DNA of 64,000 nucleotides, taken from Rhipicephalus microplus. Its lineage: Eukaryota > Arthropoda > Arachnida > Ixodida > Ixodidae. The stretch spans positions 67,776,002 to 67,840,001 of the forward strand of contig NC_134701.1 in NCBI RefSeq assembly GCF_043290135.1. Direction: 5' to 3'. Shown one piece after another: positions 56,019-64,000 of this stretch. Below the pieces are notes generated by a model. It ran no database searches. It was not told the origin of the DNA and worked only from the letters and a program-made list of their open reading frames with translations. The translations under genes and the position numbers were made by a program. Position 1 is the first letter of the stretch; every line of letters starts with the position of its first letter.

Positions 56019-56498
56019 TATCAAACGTACGTCACCACCACAACACTCAAAATCAGAAGCGCGGAAACACGTGTGGAATCAACCCAGCGCGCGGGTGACT
56101 CGGTGACACACTCGAGTCTCGACAAAAGTCAACTAAAGAGTCAGTCGATGCCGCCGATGCGATTCGCCAGCGTTAAAAAGATTGCCGCTTCAAGATCCGT
56201 GGCGCTGCGGACAGTAGTGATGGCAAAGACACCAGCGCGGTCCGGCAGATGTTTTGGCATATGAAAAGTTCCCCATTTTACTGTAAAATTACGGTCCCGA
56301 CGAGACTGTCGATTGAAAAAACTTCTAATTAACCAATATTATGGGTTTTTAACTTCGAATTATCGAGCATTTTTTTCTATACGATTGCATGCAAAACTGA
56401 TGGGACCACTTGCTCATTTCTAATTAACCGAAACTTCCAATTAAGCGACTTCGAATTGCCGGGAGTCGACTGTATATATAGTATAAATGTCAGAATAA

Positions 56499-57823
56499 CC
56501 CTTTGTAGGGCAGGATATGTCTTTTTTAAAAAACCAAAAACAGGTTGTCTTATTTTACTAACCAAGCCAACAGAAGTAGTTTGAAAGAAATTTCAAGGAT
56601 GTACAACGAGTACTTTATTAAAAAAAACTGGGACACATTTGTCCCACTGGCGCTAAATTAAAATTTAAAAAATGGGACGCATTTGTGCCAATGCTCTTTG
56701 AGGGCTCCGGGGTTACATTCAGGCGGCGTGAAAAAGTAAAAAACACGTTGAACCAATGCTCCTTGAGGGCTCCTTGGTTACATTCGGCCGGTATGAAAAG
56801 GTCCAAAACACGTTGAACAAAGGGGCACATTGCACACAGAACACAGAAGGTTGGTGCGCGCTTCTTTCTTGGCAGTCGAGCACCAACGACACCGCCTCCT
56901 TTTTGCAATCTTCTGAGGGTGATGTCCAGCTCCCAGAAATCGGACTTCATCAGCAACGCCTACCATTTTCTGGCCATGTTTGGCACCTTTTTTGTTGACT
57001 CGATACGGGCGATTGCTGGACCCTTTGAATGTTTGCTCGTTTATCAGCTGGCGACCAAGGACGAGCCGGAACCAAAGGTACCTCCTCCTCTTCGACTTCT
57101 GCTTCGTCGCAAATTCTAGGCACTTTCTTCTGCCTCCTTTTCTTTCTTGAATAGGTAGCCTTTCGCTTTTGTGGTTTCCTTGTTGATTCCGCCGCTTCGG
57201 CTTCACTGCTTTGCTCATCTGAATCGGGCGGAGCGAGCTCGGGTGCGAAGTCTTCATCTGTATCTCTGTCGGAATCACTCGACGTAGGGTCGTCAGGAAG
57301 GCTAAAATATAATTCCAGCGCTTCCTCTTGCGTCAGCAATCGTTTACCTGCGTTTTTACAAGCAAACAGAAAACAAAAGAGTTGGTGAAATGTTTCACTA
57401 CACATCGAATGCAGGCAGCGGTGGCAGTAGGCTTATCCCATCGTCATGCAGTTTTTGCCCTGGCACCATTCGAAAAAGCTTTTAGGAGTAAGTATTGCTT
57501 CTATTGTTGAAAACACCCGATTATTACATGCTGGAACTATTTCTTTCGAAGCACAGAAAAGGGTACACTCACTTGTCATCTTGAATTATTCTTTTCCGGA
57601 GACTCGCAATGCGGAAATTTGTGCCGCCGGTGAAACGGGAAACACAATTTTGAAAATAATGTACACCTAACGCCACCTATTGTACAGCTTCCAAACGAGA
57701 TTCAACAGAAGTGTAAAAACCTCAATGTAGATGGCAGCACAGAAAAAATGGGCTTGATGCGTCCCATTGCCTCTCACGAGCAATTCTGTGGGGGACATAT
57801 ATTTCCCGTTGCCCTACAAGGGG
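56499..57823 (-). mobile_element. piggyBac deletion derivative
   Basis: About 1.3 kb with inverted ends CCCTTTGTAGGGCAGGATAT and, inward from the right, CCCCTTGTAGGGCAACGGGA. The left flank reads ATAA, one change from the TTAA expected for piggyBac; the right flank is decayed (GATC). The transposase keeps its N-terminal and C-terminal parts but has lost the catalytic middle. A ~50-bp near-repeat ('cattcaggcggcgtgaaaaagtaaaaaacacgttgaac') occurs twice at 56713-56818. It lies 25 bases from the Tigger at 53653-56472. Confidence 0.75.
56778..57405 (-). pseudogene. piggyBac transposase, N- and C-termini joined
   Basis: On the minus strand the frame reads GKRLLTQEEALELYFSLPDD, the typical piggyBac opening. 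A long acidic stretch follows (SDSDRDTDEDFAPE), then a basic stretch (RKATYSRKKRRQKK). After a shift near 56960 it ends with the Cys-rich C-terminal zinc domain: RRRCRWCSTAKKEARTNLLC then SVCNVPLCSTCFGPFHT. That domain binds the element ends in piggyBac. The whole DDD catalytic core is missing between them. The acceptor-like 'aaaaacgcag' just before the opening (near 57350) may mark an intron end. It cannot be active, but the Cys-rich end is well kept. Confidence 0.8.
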
Positions 57824-57957
57824 ATCACGTAAACATGGCGTCACAGCAAGAACTTTCCCTCGGCTATACATGGTAGCGTTTATGAAACGAAGTGCGCAGT
57901 GCGACTTCCCCTTAACATTTTGGTGTCATAGCTTCAAAATAAAAAGAAACAGTCTGT
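57824..57957. other. short spacer
   Basis: Unremarkable sequence between the piggyBac end and the target duplication (57958-57970) of the next RTE insertion. Confidence 0.5.
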
Positions 57958-57999
57958 AGTAATTGCATTTCATCATCATCAGCAGCAGCAGCAGCCTGA

Positions 58000-59802
58000 C
58001 TACGTCCACTGCAGGACAAAGGCCTCTCCCATGTTCCGCCAGTTAACCGGGTCCTGTGCTTGCTGCTGCCAATTTATACCCGCAAACTTCTTAATCTCAT
58101 CTGCTCACCTAACCTTCTGTCTCCCCCAACCCGCTTCCCTTCTCTGGGAATCCAGTTAGTTACCCTTAATGACCAGCGGTTATCCTGTCTACGCACTACA
58201 TGCCCGGCCCATGTCCATTTTCTCTTCTTTATTTCAACTATGATATCCTTAACCCCCGTTTGTCCCCTAATCCACTCTGCTCTCTTCTTGTCTCTTAAGG
58301 TTACATCTACCATTTTTCTTTCCATTGCTCGCTGCGTCGTCCTCAATTTAAGCTGAACCCTCTTTGTAAGTCTCCAGGTTTCTTCTCCGTAGCTAAGTGC
58401 CGGCAAGATACAGCTGTTATATACCTTCCTCTTGAGGGATAGTGGCAATTTACCAGTCATAATTTGAGAGTGCTTGCCGAATGTGCTCCACCCATTCTTA
58501 TTCTTCTAGTTACTTCAATCTCGTGGTTCGGCTCTGCGGTTATTACCTGCCCTAAGTAGACATAGCCTTTTACAACTTCAAGTGCACTATTACCTATCTC
58601 GAAGCGCTGCTCCTTTACGAGGTTGTTGCACATTACTTTCGTTTTCTGCAGATTAATTTTAAGACCCACCTTTCTGCTCTCCTTGTCTAACTCCGTAATC
58701 ATGAGTTGCGATTCATCCCCTGAGTTACTCAGCAATGCAATGTCATCGGCGAAGCGCAGGTTACTAAGGTATTCTCCATTAACTCTTATTCCTAACTGTT
58801 CCCATTCTAGGCTTCTGAAAACCTCCTGTAAGCACGCAGTAAATAGAATTGGGGAGATTTTGTCCCCCTGCCTTACACCCTTCTTGATTGGTATTCTGTT
58901 GCTTTCTTTATGAAGCACTATGGTAGCAGTTGATCCCCTGTAGATTTCTTCCAGAATGTTTATATATACTTCATCTACCCTCTGATTCTGCAGTGTCTGC
59001 ATGACGGCTGATATTTCTACTGAATCAAACGCCTTCTCGTAATCTATGAAGGCTATGTATAGTGGTTGGTTATACTCTTAGCGTTTCTTTATTACCTGAT
59101 TGATAGTATGAATGTGGTCAATTGTTGAGTAGCCTGTTCGAAATACTGCTTGTTCCTTTGGTTGATTGAATTCTAATGCTTTCTTTACTCTGTTAGCAAT
59201 TATCTTTGTACATAGCTTGTATACTACAGAGAGCAAGCTGATTGGCCTATAATTCTTCAAGTCCTTGTCATCTCCTTTTTTATGTATTAAGATGATGTTA
59301 GCGTTCTTCCAAGACTCTGGTACTCTTCCCGTCAGGAGACACCTCATAAACAGGGTGGCTAGTTATTCTAACACAATCTGTCCTCCATCTTTCAGCAGAT
59401 CTGATGTTACCTGATCCTCACCAGCAGCTTTGCCCCTTGGCATGCTCTCCAAAGCTTTTCTGACTTCTTCTATCATTACTGGTGGGTGTCATCTGGGTTA
59501 CTGCTACTTCTTATAGTATTAAGGTCATAGTTGTCTCGGCTACTGTACAGATCTCTGTAAAACTCCTCCGCTATTTTAACTATCCTATCCATATTGGTAG
59601 TTATTTTGCCTTCTTTGTCCCTTAGTGCATACATCCGACTTTTGCCTATTCCAAGTTTCCTCTTCACTGCTTTCACGCTTCCTCCGTTTTTCAGAGCGCG
59701 TTCAATTCTCTCCATGTTATACCTTCTTACATGGCATACCTTACGTCTATTAATCAACTTCGAAAGCTCTGCCGGTTCTATTCGAAAGCTCTGCCAGTTC
59801 TA
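58000..59802 (-). pseudogene. RTE reverse transcriptase (3' segment of copy 2)
   Basis: Open in long pieces on the minus strand. Linker: KLINRRKVCHVRRYNMERIE. Next comes GKAAGEDQVTSDLL (fingers), then [34 protein letters not shown] with the first catalytic Asp, KGVRQGDKISPILF, and RFADDIALLSNSGDE with the catalytic Asp pair intact. LKINLQKTKVMCNN follows, then a thumb region and the tail QRAMERKMVDVTLR ... WTWAGHVVRRQDNRWS. In-frame stops fall near 59080, 59345 and 59475, with a shift near 58460. The enzyme primes reverse transcription at the target nick. This is the best-preserved RTE polymerase in the window. Confidence 0.9.
59759..59802 (-). repeat. 22-bp tandem duplication at the inversion junction
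   Basis: The minus-strand phrase TAGAACYGGCAGAGCTTTCG (plus AA) occurs twice in a row, with one difference. Its first 14 bases also close the inverted segment at 60246-60259. Short overlaps and duplications of this kind are common at twin-priming joints. Confidence 0.85.
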
Positions 59803-60259
59803 ACCACAAGTGGACATGGAAAAGCCCTAATGGCGAAAATAAGAACGAAATAGACTTTATAATGATTGCACACCCAGGAATCGTGCAGGATGTGAAAGTG
59901 GTTGGCAAGGTACGATGCAGTGACCATAGAATGGTACGGTCTCAAATTCGCCTAGACTTGAAAAAGGAACGACAGAAACTGATACGCAAGAAGCCAATCA
60001 ATGAGCTAGCACTGTGAGGGGAAGTACAGGAATTCAGTGTCGCTGCAGAACAGGTACTCGGCTCTTAATGAGGAAACCAACTTTAGCGTAGATACAATGA
60101 ATGATAATCTGACGAGTATCATTACGGAGTGTGCAGTGGAAGTTGGAGGCAGGGTAGTTAGACAGGACACTGGCAAGCTTTCCCAGGAAACGAAGAACCT
60201 AATTAAGAAGCGTCAAATCATGAAAGTGTCAAGCACAACAGACAAAATAGAACTGGCAG
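59803..60259 (+). pseudogene. RTE endonuclease end and linker (inverted 5' segment)
   Basis: On the plus strand it reads WTWKSPNGENKNEIDFIMI, then VKVVGKVRCSDHRMVRSQIR (SDHR is the C-terminal motif of AP-type endonucleases, with the catalytic Asp-His), then LDLKKERQKLIRKKPINEL. After a shift near 60015 it continues RYSALNEETNFSVDTMNDNL ... SQETKNLIKKRQIMKVSSTT to ELAE at 60259. That residue string continues in the opposite-strand segment (ELSKLINRRK), so the two pieces are neighbours in the normal protein. Confidence 0.9.
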
Positions 60260-60272
60260 AGTAATTGCATTT

Positions 60273-60689
60273 ATGGGTACTTAAATGTATTTGCTCATAG
60301 AGTCCATTTTAGTCTTTATTGCATTGCTACTGCTTCATTCCGGTTAACCATCTACACCATCACATATGCATAGATTCGTGTCGTCTGCTGAGCAGACGGC
60401 ATTTGGCTACTTATGCGCTGAGGCTACCGCAGTCGTCTGCTCAGCCCAGGAAGAACAGTGACCGACAGATGATATTCATTCGTTCTGGAAATCAGAAATA
60501 ACGACTTAAAAATAACAAACTTGCATTTAATCGGGTTCTTGTGGAAATAAGTTGTTATGAAAGCATCAAAGTAGATACTCAGGTTTTCATGTAACAGATG
60601 GTGCTTAGTGTAGCTGAAGCGTGTTTACTTGAAACGTGTGTTTTCACACGGGAACATTTGCAAACAAAGAGAGAGCTTTGCTTGAAGTC
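60273..60689. other. non-coding; upstream region of a transposase ORF
   Basis: No gene seen. An imperfect inverted phrase, 'gtcgtctgctgagcagacggc' (60380-60400) with 'cgtctgctcagc' (60433-60445), lies here. No terminal repeats of the following transposase could be recognised. Confidence 0.4.
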
Positions 60690-61337
60690 ATGGCTGGACG
60701 CAAACGAGGACCACACTTTAAGAACCCCGACGAACCTCGTCGAAAATACAGCAGAGTATCGGTGGTCGACAGGGCTAGGATTGTGGACGTTTACAGTCGT
60801 GGCGGTGACTTAAAGCAACTGGTCGACGCTCTAGGCATCAACATTAAAACAGCAAGATCGATTGCCGCTACCGACAGAGAAACATCAAAGTATGTTGGGG
60901 GTTCAAAAAGGAAGTTTGGAGATGACGTCGTGAGTACTTTGAGACGAATTGTCGACGAAAACTGTACACTTACATTGAAGCAAATAAAGGAGGCCCTGGA
61001 GAAAGAAATGCCAGGAGTAACAATCAGTGCAAGCACAGTTGACCGCTTGCTGGATGCCCACTGCTACTCGATGAAGCTAGTGATGCAGAGGCCCACAGAT
61101 AGCAACCGTGACGATATCAAGCACTGCGGCATGCTGTACGCCCAATGGCTGCAGTCTGATGGACCACATGTTTGCCGGTTCTATTTGGATGAGACTAACT
61201 TCAATATCTGGTGTTCCAGGAACTTGGGCAGGGCAGCTAAAGGACAACCAGCTGAGCACATGACCACAACGACAACGATATATATATATATATATTTGTG
61301 TGTGCGTGCTTGTGCATGCTTGTGTGTGTGTGTGTAG
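60690..61337 (+). CDS. DDE_3-type (IS630/Tc1-like) transposase, C-terminally truncated
   Basis: From ATG 60690 (MAGRKRGPHFKNPDEPRRKY) the frame is open for 215 codons; an upstream ATG at 60636 is in the same frame but adds unrelated residues. A helix-turn-helix (VVDRARIVDVYSRGGDLKQL then LGINIKTARSIA) and a second winged-helix region (TLKQIKEALEKEMPGVTISA then STVDRLLDAHCYSMK) are followed by RFYLDETNFNIWCSRNLGRA, which holds the first catalytic Asp of the DD-E domain ('DET.FN.W'). After GQPAEHM the frame runs into a (TA)n(TG)n microsatellite, so the second Asp and the Glu are absent. No stop interrupts it, unlike nearly every other transposase here. It might be a recent truncated copy or a retained DNA-binding protein; the first is likelier. 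Confidence 0.7.
   Translation: MAGRKRGPHFKNPDEPRRKYSRVSVVDRARIVDVYSRGGDLKQLVDALGINIKTARSIAATDRETSKYVGGSKRKFGDDVVSTLRRIVDENCTLTLKQIKEALEKEMPGVTISASTVDRLLDAHCYSMKLVMQRPTDSNRDDIKHCGMLYAQWLQSDGPHVCRFYLDETNFNIWCSRNLGRAAKGQPAEHMTTTTTIYIYIYLCVRACACLCVCV
61278..61336. repeat. (TA)n/(TG)n microsatellite
   Basis: About ten TA units followed by TG-rich sequence with GC interruptions. It marks the breakpoint of the transposase ORF. Confidence 0.95.
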
Positions 61338-62205
61338 AGATAAAGAGGGGGGACAGAACAAATAATTTAGTGATTCCACTGAATCCGCAAGCTTCCAATG
61401 TGCGATGAGAGGCATAATGCCGCGCAAAAAAAAAACACGTACACAAAAAAAGAAAACTAGGCCCAAGGTCAGTTGCGTGTTATCATTTTGTTTCCTCTGT
61501 GTTCGTTTCATCGCATTCGTCAAGTACGTCACAAAACTAACAAGCCAAACGAACAATCAGTACTCTTCGTATCATTGGAGACATTTAACATTGTTTGAAT
61601 AAAAAAATAAGAGCATAAAATAATGTAAAATAAAACTTCTATTGCCACATCAGGATGATCAGTTTACGTTTTGTGTTCACTAAGGAAAAAAAACATATTG
61701 GAATTATCTCTAATTCACAATGCGTGCCGCGCGACGGCTTCCTAATTTCTTGATTATGTAGCTGTCTTTGACCCATCACTGCCCGCGACCATGCTTTTAA
61801 TCTCTTGGTATGCGTTCCGGCACTCCAATAAACATAGTGTGTCGTTCGTATTAGATAACCTGTCCTGATCACGTAATGTTGTAGTGTGTACCAAAGCCAC
61901 TTATGAGCTTCAGTGACGGATACTGAATTTCATTGCACTGTAAAATATTCAGTAATATGTTCCTCCGTTTTTTTCGTTTTCAATAAATTTATTTCACCTG
62001 AGCCAAGCACTCATTATACAAACTTGCGCATAGCAAAGTATAAGCACTTCAAACATGGCTTAACCGAACCACGGCAGTAATTTTTTTCAAGAATACTATC
62101 GGCGAATACAAATAATTATGATTGATTCTACCTTCCGACTATTGTCTTTTATACTGTAGGAAGTGCATTTCAATTGCACTGCCGTTTTTACGTCCCGTAT
62201 TCTGG
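61338..62205. other. non-coding, nothing recognised
   Basis: AT-rich with an A-run at about 61425-61435. No element ends or exons were supported. Confidence 0.4.
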
Positions 62206-62450
62206 TTTTTGTGCGTGGATTAAACTGACTGGCACCTGAATTAATGTCATTGGCAATTAAATTAACCACGGTGGCACTTGGATTAAGCTCAATGGCACGC
62301 GGCGTGAGTGAGTTGGCGCTTGGACTAAATATGTTGGCGCTTGGATTAAATGTTTGCCACAAGGATTAAATAGCTCGGCACTCAGATTATTTCTATGGCG
62401 GGCAGATTATTCAAGGTGGCACTTGGATTAAAGTGAGAGGGAAAACCTGT
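62206..62450 (-). repeat. degenerate ~20-bp tandem array (copy 2, inverted)
   Basis: On the minus strand it opens ACAGGTTTTCCCTCTCACTT and continues with units TTTAATCCAAGTGCCA and variants, in the same order as at 53414-53640 (including the two AATAATCTG-type units and the central CCGCGTGCCA unit). By eye the copies agree at roughly four of five bases. On the minus strand beyond the array it continues 'aaaaccagaatacgggacg', which the copy at 53414 does not share. Confidence 0.85.
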
Positions 62451-62763
62451 AATGACACTAGATGCGAATTATGTCCATACCTGACAAGTCTTCGGGATTG
62501 GCCGGGAGACTCCCGTATTTTCACCTTTTTTTTCCGTTTGTACGGTTGTCATGAAAATCTTACGGAAATCGAAATATCTGTGTGTGATCTGGCTGCATTG
62601 ACAAAAAAACAGCTCGATCCGCTCCAGGCTTTTCGAACCTACCCCGTTTTATTATACATGAGTATAAGAGGCGTTCATGTAAACGTACAGTATAATTTCA
62701 GTGATGCAAAACTGTGGCAGATACGAATTCTTGAAATTTGCCAGCCAAATTTTCCTATATTCA
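62451..62763. other. non-coding spacer
   Basis: A chance ORF starting in the preceding array crosses it; no feature is supported. Confidence 0.4.
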
Positions 62764-64000
62764 TCATCATCATCATCAGCCTGACTACGTCCACTGCAGG
62801 ACAAAGGCCTCTCCCATGTTCTGCCAGTTAACCCGGTCCTGTGCTTGCTGCTGCCAATTTATACCAGCAAACTTCTTAATCTCATCTGCCCACCTAACCT
62901 TCTGTCTCCCCCTAACCCGCTTCCCTTCTCTGGTAATCCAGTTAGTTACCCTTAATGACCAGTGGTTAGCCTGTCTACGCGCTACATGCCCGGCCCAGGC
63001 CCATTTCCTCTTCGTTATTTCAACTATATCTTTAACCCCCGTTTGTTCCCTAATCCACTCTGCTCTCTTCTCGACTCTTAAGGTTACACCTACCATTTTT
63101 CTTTCCATTGCTCGCTGCGTCGTCCTCAATTTAAGCTGAACCCTCTTTGTAAGTCTCCAGGTTTCTGCTCCGTAGCTAAGTACCGGCAAGATACAGCTGT
63201 TATATACCTTCCTTTTGAGGGATAGTGGCAATCTACCTGTCATAATTTGAGAGTGCTTGCCGAATGTGCTCCACCCCATTCTTATTCTTCTAGTTACTTC
63301 AATCTCGTGGTTCGGCTCTGCGGTTATTACCTGCCCTAAGTAGACATAGTCTTTTACAACTTCAGGTGCACTATCACATATCTCGAAGCGCTGCTCCTTT
63401 CCGAGGTTGTTGTACATTACTTTCGTTTTCTGCAGATTAATTTTAAGACCCACCTTTCTTCTCTCCTTGTCTAACTCCGTAATCATGAGTTGCAATTCGT
63501 CCCCTGAGTTACTCAGCAATGCAATGTCATCGGCGAAGCGCAGGTTACTAAGGTATTCTCCATTAACTCTTATCCCTAACTGTTCCCATTGGGGAGATTG
63601 TGTCCCCCTGCCTTACACCCTTCTTGATTGGTATTCTGCTGCTTTCTTTATGAAGCACTATGGTAGCAGTTGATCCCCTGTAGATTTCTTCCAGAATGTT
63701 TATATATACTTCATCTATGCCCTGATTCCGCAGTGTCTGCATGACGGCTGATATTTCTACTGAATCAAACGTCTTCTCGTAATCTATGAAGGCTATGTAT
63801 AGTCGTTGGTTATACTCTGAGCATTTCTCTATTACCTGGTTGATAGTATGAATGTGGTCAATTGTTGAGTAGCCTGGTCGAAATCCTGCTTGTTCCTTTG
63901 GTTGATTGAATTCTAATGTTTTCTTTACTCTGTTAGCAATTACCTTTGTAAATAGCTTGTATACTACAGAGAGCAAGCTGATCGGCCTGTAATTCTTCAA
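62764..64000 (-). mobile_element. RTE-type LINE, copy 3, continues past the window
   Basis: Same 3' end as copies 1 and 2: a (CAT)n plus-strand tail, then the stop at 62787-62785 just inside it. The rest runs on the minus strand beyond 64000. Target duplication cannot be tested because the 5' end is outside. All three RTE copies point the same way within 12.7 kb. Confidence 0.95.
62785..64000 (-). pseudogene. RTE reverse transcriptase, partial
   Basis: Reading from the window edge: [20 protein letters not shown], then AFIDYEKTFDSVEISAVM (first catalytic Asp), GVRQGDTISP, then a break at about 63591. Past the break the frame enters at the FADD box region (63520-63545, 'RFADDIA' coded), then LKINLQKTKVMYNN, the tail QRAMERKMVGVTLR, WAWAGHVARRQANHWS and FAGINWQQQAQDRVNW, ending QWT and stop. 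Compared with copy 2, about 53 bases are missing at 63590/63591 between two ATT triplets, which shifts the frame. Otherwise the sequence is very close to copy 2. Confidence 0.9.

Larger units (their letters stand above)
53653..56472 (-). mobile_element. Tigger element split by a solo LTR
   Basis: Flanked by TA (53651-53652; 56473-56474). The inverted ends begin CAGTCGACTTTCGTTAATAC and, inward from the right, CAGTCGACTCCCGGCAATTC; subterminal 'cttcgaatta' phrases repeat on both sides. It is the full-length relative of the deletion derivative at 30169. An 831-bp solo LTR with a 4-base duplication interrupts the transposase gene. Without it the element is about 2 kb. Confidence 0.95.
57971..60259 (-). 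mobile_element. RTE-type LINE, copy 2, with inverted 5' segment
   Basis: The 2289-bp insertion is flanked by perfect 13-base copies AGTAATTGCATTT (57958-57970; 60260-60272). The 3' part (57971-59802) lies on the minus strand: GAT-type tail, stop at 58002-58000, then reverse transcriptase and linker. The 5' part (59803-60259) lies on the plus strand and encodes the end of the endonuclease and the start of the linker. Because one target duplication encloses both, they arrived together. The layout is that of a 5' inversion by twin priming, best known for mammalian L1. Confidence 0.95.

Noticed and set aside
1..64000. CRISPR arrays, rRNA genes or bacterial operons
   Set aside because: No regularly spaced identical repeats, rRNA-like blocks or ribosome-binding-site-led gene runs were seen. 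The degenerate arrays at 53414 and 62206 lack unique spacers of even length.

Overview
The window looks like nuclear DNA from an arthropod with a large, repeat-dense genome, most likely a hard (ixodid) tick. This is inferred from the mix of repeats: RTE-type and CR1/L2-type LINEs, a tRNA-like SINE of the kind seen in ticks, many pogo/Tigger-type DNA transposons, short-LTR Ty3/gypsy elements, and very long repeat-filled introns. There is nothing bacterial: no operons, no CRISPR array, no rRNA, and no convincing tRNA gene.

The only host coding sequence I can support is a set of small exons on the plus strand (9238-9321, 15374-15500, 33104-33218, possibly 44422-44464). Each has a consensus acceptor and donor, and the first three join in one open phase. 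I do not recognise the protein. Most of the window is then intron of this gene.

Layout: 1-9.2 kb is non-coding with hairpins, MITEs, a 66-bp (TA)n run and a ~162-bp tandem repeat. 9.8-24.8 kb holds POGK-like pogo relics (9817-10926, 17098-18680, 18803-20558, 24540-24760), an internally deleted gypsy element (11111-12179), a Tigger-type MITE (14510-15261), a relic of a TTAA element with a Mutator-like transposase (about 20.9-23.6 kb) and a SINE with a 17-bp target duplication. 25.8-31.5 kb is one CR1/L2-like LINE split by two Tigger-type elements, the second of which holds a third. 33541-37806 is an almost complete Ty3/gypsy element on the minus strand. 44975-48113 is a second TTAA element with a MITE inside it.

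48.9-64 kb is the densest part. It has a Tigger element (48942-52446) carrying a truncated RTE, a second Tigger (53653-56472) split by a solo LTR, a piggyBac deletion derivative (56499-57823), an RTE insertion with an inverted 5' part (57971-60259), a truncated DDE transposase ORF (60690-61337) and a third RTE running off the end. Two ~230-bp arrays of a degenerate ~20-bp repeat lie in inverted orientation at 53.4 and 62.3 kb.

Nearly all transposase and polymerase genes are broken by stops, frameshifts or deletions. Insertion boundaries, target duplications and open reading across several insertion sites give a clear relative chronology. I see no new multi-gene system. The strongest unusual signals are the 5'-inverted RTE, the triple nesting inside the CR1 relic, the inverted pair of degenerate arrays, and a deletion-derived Tigger that keeps an open reading frame.
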